64,000 nucleotides of DNA from Prevotella melaninogenica (GCF_018127965.1 NZ_CP072349.1:124001-188000), one strand, 5' to 3'. Positions 1-7,884 are shown, numbered from the stretch's first letter. The notes: generated by a model not told the origin, from the sequence alone. Translations and numbers: made by a program.

Positions 1-2
1 CG

Positions 3-1592
3 GGTAACTATGTCGACCCTGCTCGTACGTTCAAAAAGTTAGAGTATACCGATGAGGAATATGCACAAGAGCTACAGAAGATTGAGGACAGACTGATTCC
101 TTTCATCAATATATGTAAGGAGAACCACACCGCTGTACGTATCGGAGTCAACCACGGTAGCCTCTCTGACCGTATTCGTAACCGTTATGGCGATACACCA
201 GAAGGTATTGTAGAGAGCTGTATGGAGTTCCTCCGCATCTTCCGTAAGTATGACTTCCATGACATTGTCATCTCTATCAAATCCTCAAACACGGTCGTTA
301 TGGTTCGTTCCGTACGCCTTCTTGTGGCTGAGATGGACAAGGAAGGTATGCACTATCCGCTCCACCTTGGTGTTACCGAGGCTGGTGAAGGTGAAGACGG
401 ACGCATTAAGAGTGCCGTAGGTATTGGTGCCTTACTCGCTGATGGTATCGGTGACACGATCCGTGTATCACTGAGTGAAGAGCCAGAGTGCGAGATTCCA
501 GTAGCTAAACACCTTACATGGTATATTCGTCGACACGAGAAACATCTTCTCATCCCTGCTGAACAGTATGCTGGCTTTGATTATCTCCATCCTAACCGAC
601 GTGAGACAGTGGCTGCAGACAATATCGGTGGCGAGAATGTTCCTGTTGTTATTGCCACTCGAAAGGCTGATCAAGCAACTGCCGAGGTTTCATCACCAGA
701 GCTACCAAAGCCCGACTATATCTATGTACAGGGTGAATTGCCTGAGAAATTAGGTAAGAAACAGAAGTATATCCTTGATTATGACGCCTATATGGACCTT
801 GCCAACAGTGGTAAGCAGTCCTTAGAGAACGTCTATCCTATCTTCCCTGTGACGGGAATGCCTTTCATCAGTGCGATAAACAGTGATGTTAAGTTCCTCG
901 TCTTGAAGTATGGTACACCTTCAGAGGAGTTCCTTGCTTGTCTGAAAACACATCCAGAGGTGGTTGTGGTATGTATGACAAGCCATCAGAACCGCCTTGG
1001 CGACCAGCGTGCATTGGCGCATCAACTGATGATAGCAGGGGTAAAGAACCCTATCATCTTTGCCCAGATGTATCAGCATTCAACTACCGAAGAGAAGGAA
1101 GAAAGCAGTAACAGCCAACAGGCTGAGACAACTACGGCTAAAGAGAAGTTCCAATTGGAGGCTGCAGCAGATATGGGTGCACTCATGATGGACGGACTTA
1201 CCGATGGTATCTGGCTGATGAACAATGGCAACCTCTCACAAGAGGATGTTGAACAAACGGCTTTCGGTATTCTTCAAGCAGGTAGATTGCGCATGGTGAA
1301 GACTGAATACATCTCTTGCCCGGGCTGTGGACGTACGCTCTACGACCTCCGCACGACGATTGCCCGCATCAAAGAAGCTACCAAGGGAATGACAGGACTG
1401 AAGGTAGGTATCATGGGCTGTATCGTGAATGGTCCTGGTGAGATGGCTGATGCAGACTATGGATATGTGGGTGCAGGTCCAAAGAAGGTGAGCCTCTACC
1501 GCAAACAGGTATGCGTTGAGCACAATATCCCAGAAGAGGAAGCAGTCGAGCGATTGCTTGCCTTAATCAAGGCGGATCAGAATAAAGCCTAA
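3..1592 (+). CDS. ispG: 4-hydroxy-3-methylbut-2-enyl diphosphate synthase (IspG/GcpE), 5'-truncated
   Basis: The reading frame is open from the window edge, so the start codon lies outside; about 529 residues are visible. IspG is the [4Fe-4S] enzyme that converts methylerythritol cyclodiphosphate to HMBPP in the MEP isoprenoid pathway, in the cytosol. Seen here: an early NHGSLSDR motif typical of the TIM-barrel half, and near the C-terminus a CPGCGRTLYDL segment followed by GCIVNGPGE, which together supply the cluster cysteines. The protein is much longer than the roughly 370-residue Escherichia coli form because an insert domain lies between the two halves; this long form is usual in Bacteroidota and chlamydiae. 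A Glu/Ser/Gln/Thr-rich low-complexity linker sits just before the C-terminal half. An internal ATG at 222 is not the start, since conserved sequence continues upstream of it. Confidence 0.95.
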   Translation, partial: GNYVDPARTFKKLEYTDEEYAQELQKIEDRLIPFINICKENHTAVRIGVNHGSLSDRIRNRYGDTPEGIVESCMEFLRIFRKYDFHDIVISIKSSNTVVMVRSVRLLVAEMDKEGMHYPLHLGVTEAGEGEDGRIKSAVGIGALLADGIGDTIRVSLSEEPECEIPVAKHLTWYIRRHEKHLLIPAEQYAGFDYLHPNRRETVAADNIGGENVPVVIATRKADQATAEVSSPELPKPDYIYVQGELPEKLGKKQKYILDYDAYMDLANSGKQSLENVYPIFPVTGMPFISAINSDVKFLVLKYGTPSEEFLACLKTHPEVVVVCMTSHQNRLGDQRALAHQLMIAGVKNPIIFAQMYQHSTTEEKEESSNSQQAETTTAKEKFQLEAAADMGALMMDGLTDGIWLMNNGNLSQEDVEQTAFGILQAGRLRMVKTEYISCPGCGRTLYDLRTTIARIKEATKGMTGLKVGIMGCIVNGPGEMADADYGYVGAGPKKVSLYRKQVCVEHNIPEEEAVERLLALIKADQNKA

Positions 1593-2018
1593 AACGGTGA
1601 TCAGCACTCAATAGATGTAATTCAACATCGGTGCTTTTCGTTATCATCCCAACGGCAGGAACACCTCTTCTTTGTGGTTTCCTACTGTGCTCTTAATACT
1701 CCGCACGCGTGGTGTTCATGCTTAGCACCATACGTGCGGACCGTAAGCACCAATGGTGCGGAGCGCTAACTCCTCTACCATAAATCATACTTTTGATAAG
1801 AGGAGAGGATAGATTCGAGGCTTAATGATTAAGGATAAACAACAGATAGAGTTTGGATAATTAGGCATAAAAAGGCGATTAATCAGCTTGAAAGAATGTA
1901 CCAACTGGACTTATTTGCCTAACAAGCGAGACAATCTACCCTTATAAAGCACTGATTTACCGATAATTACCTTGCTGTGTTAAAACAAGAAAAAGTAAAA
2001 ATGTAGTATAGATTCTGC
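1593..2018. other. Intergenic region with a 22-bp palindrome array
   Basis: About 430 bases without a credible gene between ispG and the histidine kinase. It holds the GCAC-family palindrome array (separate entry) and otherwise AT-rich sequence; I see no tRNA and no clear intrinsic terminator for ispG. Confidence 0.6.
1703..1759 (+). repeat. GCAC-family palindrome array, site A (three units, 22-bp period)
   Basis: Three 13-base imperfect palindromes start at 1703, 1725 and 1747, exactly 22 bases apart: GCACGCGTGGTGT, GCACCATACGTGC and GCACCAATGGTGC. The 9-base spacers (tcatgctta, ggaccgtaa) resemble those at the other four sites. It lies downstream of ispG and about 290 bases upstream of the histidine kinase gene. 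Confidence 0.85.
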
Positions 2019-2050
2019 TTGCTTCTTTCCTTTTAAAAGACTATCTTTGC
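2019..2050 (+). promoter_or_regulatory. Bacteroidota-type promoter abutting the kinase start codon
   Basis: TTG at 2019-2021 and TATCTTTGC at 2042-2050 match the -33/-7 pattern with a 20-base gap. The -7 box ends only three bases before the ATG at 2054, so transcription should begin at or within the start codon, implying a leaderless mRNA unless a second promoter exists. Confidence 0.6.
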
Positions 2051-2053
2051 AGC

Positions 2054-3112
2054 ATGAAGGTATTGGAGGAAATAAAGAAGTATTGCCTGAGTCGCTATAA
2101 CCTGTCCGTTCTTGGCGCACAGGTGGGCATTTATGCGCTCCTTGTTTCCATATGGTCATTGGTCATCATGTTGCTTGAACACGATGTCAATGCAGCCAAA
2201 GAGTCAATGCAAGTCAATGCCTTCGTACTCTTCTTGCTACTAATTGTCTTCATGGCAAACTTCTATCTGCTTGTTCCTTACCTCTTTGAGGCGAAAAGCA
2301 AGATAAAGCACTGGGCCTTCTGGGTAATCAATCTACTGTTTATCATCCTTTGGAATCATCATATCTTCAACATTTATAATGCCGATTTACCGAACGCACC
2401 TATACGAATAGGGTTCTATCAATTTGGTGTGATGTGGATGATTCTGAACTATGCAATGGTCGTTGCAGCAATCTTCGTGCGTTATTATATCCGCCATAGT
2501 ACGCTCAGAAGACAGTTAAGAGAGGAGAAACAAAAGATGACGGAAGCCGAATTAGCATGGCTTAAGAACCAGCTAAACCCACACTTCCTCTTCAATACGC
2601 TCAATAACATAGCCTCACTCACCCAGACAAGTCCAAATAATGCCCAAAAGGCAATCGGTCAACTGTCTGAACTCCTACGCTATGCACTCTATGAGACACA
2701 GCCTAAGGAGGTGAGTCTGAATGGTGAGATAGCCTTTATCAAGAACTACATCAATCTGATGACGCTACGGTCGGGTAGTAATGTAGAGATAAAGAGCCAA
2801 TTCATCATCCATAACACACAACTACTCATTGCGCCATTGGTATTCCTAACACCTGTTGAGAATGCCTTTAAGCATGGCATAAGTGCCAATAAACCATCGT
2901 TTATCCACATATCTATCACAGAAGATAACGGTAAGATTGTCTTTCTCTGTGAGAACAGTAACTATCCAAAGAACGACACTGACAAGAGTGGAAAGGGTAT
3001 CGGATTAGAGAATATGTACCGCCGTTTAGAGCTGATTTACCCTGAAAGGTATCACATCGAACAGCGTATTACACCAGAGGTTTACCACCTCAAGATTATT
3101 ATTAAGCCATAA
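2054..3112 (+). CDS. LytS/YehU-type sensor histidine kinase
   Basis: 352-residue inner-membrane histidine kinase of the His_kinase (PF06580-like) family. The N-terminal 150 residues hold about four hydrophobic segments. A short coiled linker then leads to the phosphoacceptor region NPHFLFNTLN around residue 177, and the C-terminal ATPase part contains an N-box-like PVENAFKHG and a GKGIGLENMYRRL G-box. Family members normally phosphorylate a LytTR-type response regulator encoded next to them. Here the next gene is a Rossmann-fold protein, so the kinase is an orphan or its partner lies elsewhere. The start at 2054 follows a strong -7 box with almost no leader. Signal and target are unknown. Confidence 0.88.
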   Translation: MKVLEEIKKYCLSRYNLSVLGAQVGIYALLVSIWSLVIMLLEHDVNAAKESMQVNAFVLFLLLIVFMANFYLLVPYLFEAKSKIKHWAFWVINLLFIILWNHHIFNIYNADLPNAPIRIGFYQFGVMWMILNYAMVVAAIFVRYYIRHSTLRRQLREEKQKMTEAELAWLKNQLNPHFLFNTLNNIASLTQTSPNNAQKAIGQLSELLRYALYETQPKEVSLNGEIAFIKNYINLMTLRSGSNVEIKSQFIIHNTQLLIAPLVFLTPVENAFKHGISANKPSFIHISITEDNGKIVFLCENSNYPKNDTDKSGKGIGLENMYRRLELIYPERYHIEQRITPEVYHLKIIIKP

Positions 3113-3197
3113 TAATAATATAATTCTCACCTCCAACACCGCATTCTCCACAAATCATCACCACCCAACATTCACCACCCATCACCCAATCCCCTCA

Positions 3198-3839
3198 ATG
3201 AGAGCAATAATATTAGGAGCTACTGGCGCAATAGGTAAAGACCTTGTCCAAGAGCTTATCAATGATGATACTATCGAACAAATAGCAATCTTCGTCAGAA
3301 GAGACCCAGGCATAAATAACGAAAAGGTAACAACACATATCGTAGACTTCGACCAGTCGGATGAGTGGAGACTCTCCGTACAAGGCGATGTCGTATTCTC
3401 TTGCATGGGTACAACGCGCAAAGCGGCTGGCTCAAAGGATAATCAATACAAGATAGACTATACCTATCAATACAATTTCGCTAAGATAGCAGCAGAGCAG
3501 GGAGTACCTTCTTTTGTCTTGGTATCGGCTGCTATGGCTAATGCCAACTCACCTTTCTTCTATACAAAGATGAAAGGTGAATTAGAAGAAGCTATCAAAC
3601 AGCTTCCTTTCCAACATATCTCCATCCTTCGTCCACCTGCTTTAATTCGTAAGAATACTACAAGAAACTCTGAGAAACTGTCTGTTTCTATACTGCAATT
3701 CTTCAATCAAATAGGACTCTTACAGAGCCAACGACCTATGAAAACAGAAGTCGTTGCGCATTGTATGGTTGAACTTGCAAAAACAAAGAAGTCAGGAGTA
3801 TTTGAGCCAAAGGATATTTTCAAGATTGGAGAAAGATAA
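3198..3839 (+). CDS. NAD(P)-binding Rossmann protein (atypical short-chain dehydrogenase/HTATIP2-like)
   Basis: 213 residues. The N-terminus has the dinucleotide-binding motif GATGAIGKD within the first 15 residues, followed by an alternating beta/alpha Rossmann pattern. A LVSAAMANANSPFFYTKMKGELE segment places a Tyr-x3-Lys (YTKMK) in the usual active-site position. This resembles the small NAD(P)H-binding proteins annotated as YwnB- or HTATIP2-like oxidoreductases. The substrate cannot be inferred. It is 85 bases after the histidine kinase on the same strand; the gap holds CACCC-rich repeats. It is followed 41 bases later by pabB, so co-transcription is possible but functional linkage to folate synthesis is not evident. 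Confidence 0.78.
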   Translation: MRAIILGATGAIGKDLVQELINDDTIEQIAIFVRRDPGINNEKVTTHIVDFDQSDEWRLSVQGDVVFSCMGTTRKAAGSKDNQYKIDYTYQYNFAKIAAEQGVPSFVLVSAAMANANSPFFYTKMKGELEEAIKQLPFQHISILRPPALIRKNTTRNSEKLSVSILQFFNQIGLLQSQRPMKTEVVAHCMVELAKTKKSGVFEPKDIFKIGER

Positions 3840-3880
3840 ATAAAGAGACATAACATCTCATCTGCTTGTAACAAAAGAAT

Positions 3881-4870
3881 ATGATACTATACGACCGTGA
3901 ACGTGCCATTCAGCGGATGAACACGCTGGCTAAGGAGGGTAAAGACTTTATCTTTATCATCAATTATAAAGCCGATGGCGCCTATGTAGAGGAGTATGCG
4001 GACATCAATCCACATGAATTGCTTTTTGCTTTCCCAAGCCTTTCTAATATCCCTGAGGGCGAAAGCTACAGCAATGAGGCTGTGGAATGGCATACAGAAC
4101 CACTCACAAGAGAAGACTATGAGCACCGCATCAACCTTGTCAAGCAAAGAGAGCGTGAAGGCGACAGTTATTTAGCCAACTTGACATGCAAGATTCCTGT
4201 GCATACCAATCTTTCTTTGCACGATATCTTCATGCGTTCAAAGGCGTTATATCGCTGTTGGATGAAAGAAAAGTTCGTTTGTTTCTCTCCAGAAATATTC
4301 GTTCGTATCAATAGAGAAGGACTTATCAGCTCCTTCCCAATGAAGGGTACGATTGATGCAACACGTCCTGAAGCCGAGAAGGAACTGATGGAAAATAAGA
4401 AAGAAGCAGCCGAACACGCTACCATCGTCGACCTTATCCGCAACGACTTGAGTATCATAGCAGAGCAAGTGCAGGTGAAACGCTATCGCTATGTTGACCA
4501 TCTGACGACAAACAAGGGTGAAATCCTACAGACAAGTTCGGAGATTACAGGACAACTCCCTACAGACTATCGTGAGAACATCGGTACACTGCTTTTCCGT
4601 TTGCTCCCTGCTGGCTCTATTACGGGTGCACCTAAGCCACGTACAATGGAGATTATTGATGCAGCTGAAGGCTATGAAAGAGACTTTTATACGGGTGTGA
4701 TGGGTTGTTATAACCAAGGACAATTAGACAGTGCAGTGATGATTCGCTTTATTGATCAGGATAAAAATGGACAGCTTCACTACAAGGCTGGGGGAGGTAT
4801 TACGGCTCAGAGCAATAACGATGACGAATATAAAGAGGTGATAGAGAAGGTTTATGTGCCAATATATTGA
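3881..4870 (+). CDS. pabB: Aminodeoxychorismate synthase component I (chorismate-binding enzyme)
   Basis: 329 residues, the chorismate-binding catalytic domain shared by PabB, TrpE and isochorismate synthases. It converts chorismate and ammonia to 4-amino-4-deoxychorismate on the way to p-aminobenzoate and folate. Diagnostic segments are FPMKGTIDA in the middle, then VDLIRNDL, GSITGAPKPR and FYTGVMGC towards the C-terminus. It lacks the N-terminal subdomain of longer TrpE/PabB proteins, as is common for the short Bacteroidota forms. Its stop overlaps the start of the aminotransferase-fold gene by 17 bases, which strongly suggests translational coupling. No glutamine amidotransferase (pabA) is present in the window. 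Confidence 0.9.
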   Translation: MILYDRERAIQRMNTLAKEGKDFIFIINYKADGAYVEEYADINPHELLFAFPSLSNIPEGESYSNEAVEWHTEPLTREDYEHRINLVKQREREGDSYLANLTCKIPVHTNLSLHDIFMRSKALYRCWMKEKFVCFSPEIFVRINREGLISSFPMKGTIDATRPEAEKELMENKKEAAEHATIVDLIRNDLSIIAEQVQVKRYRYVDHLTTNKGEILQTSSEITGQLPTDYRENIGTLLFRLLPAGSITGAPKPRTMEIIDAAEGYERDFYTGVMGCYNQGQLDSAVMIRFIDQDKNGQLHYKAGGGITAQSNNDDEYKEVIEKVYVPIY

Positions 4871-5447
4871 GACGATAAGGGTGGTAGACGGCTGCATCTG
4901 CAATCTTGCCTACCACGAACAGCGGATGAACCGCACACGTAAGGAGATGTTAGGACTGGCAGAGCCGTTGCGTATAGCTGACCTTCTAAAGGCTGTTAGC
5001 TTACCGATGGAATGCTCGAAGCTACGCTTTGTCTATGATAAAGAGGGCATCCACGATATCACCTGTACACCTTATACCTGCAGAGAAATCCGCTCCTTGC
5101 ACCTTGTCTATGACGATAAAATCAACTATTCCTACAAGAGTACTGACCGCTCTGCACTTAACGAACTAAAAAAACAGCAAGGTGACTGTGACGAAATACT
5201 TATTGTTCGCAACAATCACCTTACAGATACATCCTATACTAACATTGCTCTCTATGATGGCGAACAATGGTTTACACCCTCTACACCACTCCTTTGCGGT
5301 ACGATGCGCCAACGACTGCTCGACTGTGGACTACTTCAAGAGCGTGAAATCATGGTTTCAGACATTCCTAAATATCAGTATATAAGCCTATTTAATGCCA
5401 TGATTCCATTGGGAGAAGTAATCCTACCAGTTGATAAGATTAAGTAA
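4854..5447 (+). CDS. pabC: Class IV aminotransferase-fold protein, probable aminodeoxychorismate lyase
   Basis: 197 residues with the fold of PLP-dependent class IV enzymes. It begins by overlapping the end of pabB in another frame. A YKSTDRSALNEL stretch holds the likely PLP lysine region, and LTDTSYTNIALYDG matches the conserved TDTSxTNI cofactor-phosphate segment. In this context the best assignment is 4-amino-4-deoxychorismate lyase, which releases pyruvate to give p-aminobenzoate. It is shorter than the usual 270-residue PabC, so a related aminotransferase activity cannot be excluded. Downstream lies a palindrome array and then the convergent retron reverse transcriptase gene. Confidence 0.82.
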   Translation: MCQYIETIRVVDGCICNLAYHEQRMNRTRKEMLGLAEPLRIADLLKAVSLPMECSKLRFVYDKEGIHDITCTPYTCREIRSLHLVYDDKINYSYKSTDRSALNELKKQQGDCDEILIVRNNHLTDTSYTNIALYDGEQWFTPSTPLLCGTMRQRLLDCGLLQEREIMVSDIPKYQYISLFNAMIPLGEVILPVDKIK

Positions 5448-5455
5448 ACAGCAAA

Positions 5456-5543
5456 TTATTTTCATGAAAATAATTATTTTTTTCACGTAAATAAATATTT
5501 TTCTTCATGAAAATAAATATTTCTTTTCATGAAAATAATTCGC
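5456..5543. repeat. TTTTCATGAAAA-family array, site 1 (four units)
   Basis: Cores at 5462 (TCATGA), 5483 (TCACGT), 5505 and 5527 (TCATGA) are 21, 22 and 22 bases apart, each in an A/T-rich palindromic context (TTTTCATGAAAAT). The block is bounded by inverted ends, gcaaattattttcatg on the left and catgaaaataattcgc on the right. It fills the space between pabC and the convergent reverse transcriptase gene. Confidence 0.85.
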
Positions 5544-5608
5544 AAAAGGCAGTCATCTACATGACGAAAGATGAGAATTACGCTACTTATTAACTTACTT
5601 TTTACTGC

Positions 5609-6934
5609 TTACAGACGTGATTTTAAAAACAATTTGATGAGTATTATAGCAACCAATATAATCACCATCAATATAAAATTAAGGATGCGTTTGCTCTTTT
5701 TTCTTGGGTCATAAGGATTGCTGCTTGTAGCTCCGCGCTGACTTATTGATGTGCTGTCATTTGGCAAAACGTTAGCACTTGTCGTTCTATCTTTAGCCGA
5801 TATAGAAAGATACTTACCCATATAAGCTTTATATTCCACCTCTTTTATATCTCCCTTACTTCGTTGTTGCAAAGAAGTATAACGACTAATAAAACGCTGA
5901 TAGAGTGGGTCATCGGCTCCACGCACCATCTTCATGTAGTTCAGTTTACCCCTTAGAACAGCATTAAGAGGTACGCAATGCTGATGTCCCTTTGTCATTC
6001 CGTGTTGCAACTTGTAGCTCTTCCACGCAGCCTGACAGGCATCTTCATAGCCGTAACGTTCCCAGATATACAGCAAGGAACGGATTTCACGCACGTAACG
6101 GCGGCTTACATTCACTTTCTCCGTTACCATCAAGCCCGTTACCTCCTGCCGTCTTCCACGACGTTGCAAGTGGGTTTTCTCTTCATTCAGCCTGAAGCCG
6201 TAACGCTCAACGATAGTCTTTACCTGCTGTACAAGCTCTCCCTGTGGACGAAGTATGTCTGCATCAGAACTGAAGGTGAGGTCATCAGCATAGCGGGTAA
6301 AGGTAATTCCTTGTGCAGTAGCTATGCTCGCTATCTCCTTATCCATCTCCCTACAAATAAAGTTCGACAGTGTTGGCGATGTAGCAAAGCCCTGTGCTAA
6401 AACTTCTTCATTGTTCTTTGTGCGCACAGTAGCCAGTCCTGAGATGAGTTTTACAGCCAATGACGAGAAGCCAAAAGGCTCTGTCATCAGACAGTCAGCC
6501 ACCTGCTGGCGTGTAATAGTGGGGAAGAAATCCTTTAAATCAAGGTTCAGAATATAACGTTTTCCCACATGTGGACGTGCATTGTCAACCACAGAACGAC
6601 CACAAACGAATCCATACGCCCAAGGAGTAGGCTCGTCGTAGGTCTGAAGAACTATGTTCAACGCATGCAGGATATCATGAAGTGCCCCTTTCGGTGCGGT
6701 AATCTCACGATAGCCACCATGTTTCTTTCGAAGTAGGAAAGTCCTGCAGCGTCGATTGATATTATTGGTATCAGCTAAAAAACTTAGTTGTTTCGCACGA
6801 AAAACATAATAGGGATAAGGCTCACTCAGTTCGTTCAGTAGCTTAGCAAGTTCTTGCGAATCACTTAAATAACGCAACCGACGATCAAAATCAGCCTTTG
6901 TATAGTTTCTTGCATTTACTGTTTTAGTTGCCAT
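5609..6934 (-). CDS. Retron reverse transcriptase with C-terminal transmembrane tail
   Basis: 441-residue RNA-directed DNA polymerase. Visible motifs in order are NARPH (118-122, the retron NAxxH motif), LDLKDFFPTI (131-140, first catalytic Asp), QGFATSP (181-187), FTRYADDLTFS with catalytic YADD at 215-218, and VTGLMV (265-270, the retron VTG motif). Retron reverse transcriptases usually end after about 310-340 residues. This one continues with a polar, Ser/Thr-rich linker (about 350-410) and one strongly hydrophobic helix (about 417-437) followed by basic residues. Known retrons make branched msDNA and act in phage defence with an effector. No separate effector gene adjoins this one, so the membrane tail is the only effector candidate visible. 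The matching RNA gene lies immediately upstream. Confidence 0.93.
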   Translation of the reverse strand: MATKTVNARNYTKADFDRRLRYLSDSQELAKLLNELSEPYPYYVFRAKQLSFLADTNNINRRCRTFLLRKKHGGYREITAPKGALHDILHALNIVLQTYDEPTPWAYGFVCGRSVVDNARPHVGKRYILNLDLKDFFPTITRQQVADCLMTEPFGFSSLAVKLISGLATVRTKNNEEVLAQGFATSPTLSNFICREMDKEIASIATAQGITFTRYADDLTFSSDADILRPQGELVQQVKTIVERYGFRLNEEKTHLQRRGRRQEVTGLMVTEKVNVSRRYVREIRSLLYIWERYGYEDACQAAWKSYKLQHGMTKGHQHCVPLNAVLRGKLNYMKMVRGADDPLYQRFISRYTSLQQRSKGDIKEVEYKAYMGKYLSISAKDRTTSANVLPNDSTSISQRGATSSNPYDPRKKSKRILNFILMVIILVAIILIKLFLKSRL

Positions 6935-6956
6935 AGTGCACTTGTTAAAAACAAAA

Positions 6957-7078
6957 ATAGGAACGCTGTAAGGGAATTACTTTTATCGTGAACCTTCGTT
7001 AACGATAATAACGATACTTCGTATCAAACTCCAGCGAATACGCCGGAAACTACTTCTAATTCTTTCAGACGTTCCTAT
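6957..7078 (-). ncRNA. Retron msr-msd RNA (predicted)
   Basis: A 122-nt region directly upstream of the reverse transcriptase, read on the minus strand. The ends are inverted repeats: a1 (plus 7066-7078) and a2 (plus 6957-6968) pair over nine contiguous bases (ATAGGAACG with CGTTCCTAT), plus three more (CTG/CAG) after a one-base bulge. After a1 comes an unpaired GAAAGAATTAG stretch suited to the branching guanosine. Next are a hairpin CCGGCG-TATT-CGCTGG (7031-7046), a small hairpin GATAC-GAA-GTATC (7013-7025) and a longer hairpin with TTATCGT/ACGATAA arms (6983-7008) that would lie in the msd template. The RNA ends 22 bases before the start codon. The exact branch G and the msDNA 3' end cannot be fixed by eye. 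Confidence 0.8.
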
Positions 7079-7083
7079 CTGTG

Positions 7084-7115
7084 GCAAAGATAAATATTAA
7101 TATCGGAACATCAAA
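7084..7115 (-). promoter_or_regulatory. Promoter of the retron
   Basis: On the minus strand, TTTG (plus 7112-7115), exactly 19 bases, then TATCTTTGC (plus 7084-7092): a textbook Bacteroidota -33/-7 pair. The predicted transcription start coincides with the first base of the a1 repeat at 7078, so the RNA gene and the reverse transcriptase would share one transcript. Confidence 0.8.
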
Positions 7116-7135
7116 ACTTTTAAAGCATTAAATCA

Positions 7136-7832
7136 GTTTCTTCCGTTAAATGTGTGGACGTGTTTCGTATTGCTTTAACAGAAGAACCGAAGTTACTCAT
7201 TATACAAAAACATGGCTAAGACAGTCAACTATCTGTCCTATTATCATCCTCTGACACTGAAAATCATTTCTTTTTAGACTTCAAAACTATGCAGATAAGG
7301 GTTTGAAAAATCATTACATAATTTCGAAGGAAACAGCTATAAACAAAGACAAAAACACATATAAAAGGCAGGTTTGTAATCAACAGGAAATCAGTTAGTT
7401 ATAAAGTAGTAAAATAAAAGGTGATTAATTGGACTTCAAAAGGGCGTTAGTTAGACCTCAAAAGGGCACCTATTGCAAGCCTATTGGGCGTCTTTTAGAA
7501 GCCAAAAGAGCATGTATTCAAAATCATGATGTGAAAAATTATGACAAAGTAACAGGCTATTAGCCCTATTGGGCTTATTGGGCTTATTAGCCTAATTAGG
7601 CTAATAGAAATAAGTTGTTTGTAGAAGACAGATAAACATTGCACCTAATTACGTTTATTATGTAGTTTATCTCCATTTGTAAAACCATCTTATTGGGGGG
7701 TAATTATACTGGTGTTGGGTGATGGGTGTTGGGTGTTGAGCCTTTATAAAACAATCTTATTGGAGGAAATCATACTATGTATGTGGTTTAGTCTCATTCT
7801 ATTAACAATCTACGCATCTAACAGAAGAACCC
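7136..7832 (+). mobile_element. MITE-like element, copy 1 (subtype with 9-bp array)
   Basis: 697-base non-coding element homologous to the copy at 22089-22740. It opens with GTTTCTTCCGTTAAATG and closes with GCATCTAACAGAAGAACC, slightly decayed versions of the perfect terminal repeats of that copy. Inside are a conserved left third, a four-unit 22-bp array (units at 7438, 7460, 7482 and 7504) and a 9-bp-period array at 7553-7607. A right third carries TGTTGGG-type repeats and two copies of an ATAAAAC-ATCTTATTGG segment. It has no transposase ORF. It sits between the retron promoter and the sigma-factor promoter. Confidence 0.75.
7553..7607. repeat. 9-bp-period TTAGCC/TTGGGC array, copy 1
   Basis: Tandem 9-base units such as attgggctt, attgggctt, attagccta and attaggcta. 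The last three bases and the G/C core alternate between complementary forms, so neighbouring units can pair with each other. It is embedded in MITE copy 1. Confidence 0.75.
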
Positions 7833-7875
7833 TAAATAAAGCCTGCAAAGACTTGTAGTTATCCTCATAAAACAA

Positions 7876-7884
7876 TACTTTTGC
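7876..7884 (+). promoter_or_regulatory. -7 box of the ECF sigma factor gene
   Basis: TACTTTTGC fits TAnnTTTG. A start near 7890 leaves a leader of about 80 bases before the preferred ATG at 7971 and makes the upstream TTG start at 7881 impossible, since it lies inside the box. Confidence 0.55.

Noticed and set aside
1593..2053. tRNA or rRNA gene in the long spacers
   Set aside because: I checked the long gaps by eye for cloverleaf and TTCGA motifs and found none convincing; a dedicated tRNA scan would settle it.
5609..6934. Group II intron or diversity-generating retroelement
   Set aside because: There is no maturase or endonuclease domain and no template/variable repeat pair; NAxxH, VTG and the adjoining a1/a2 RNA indicate a retron.
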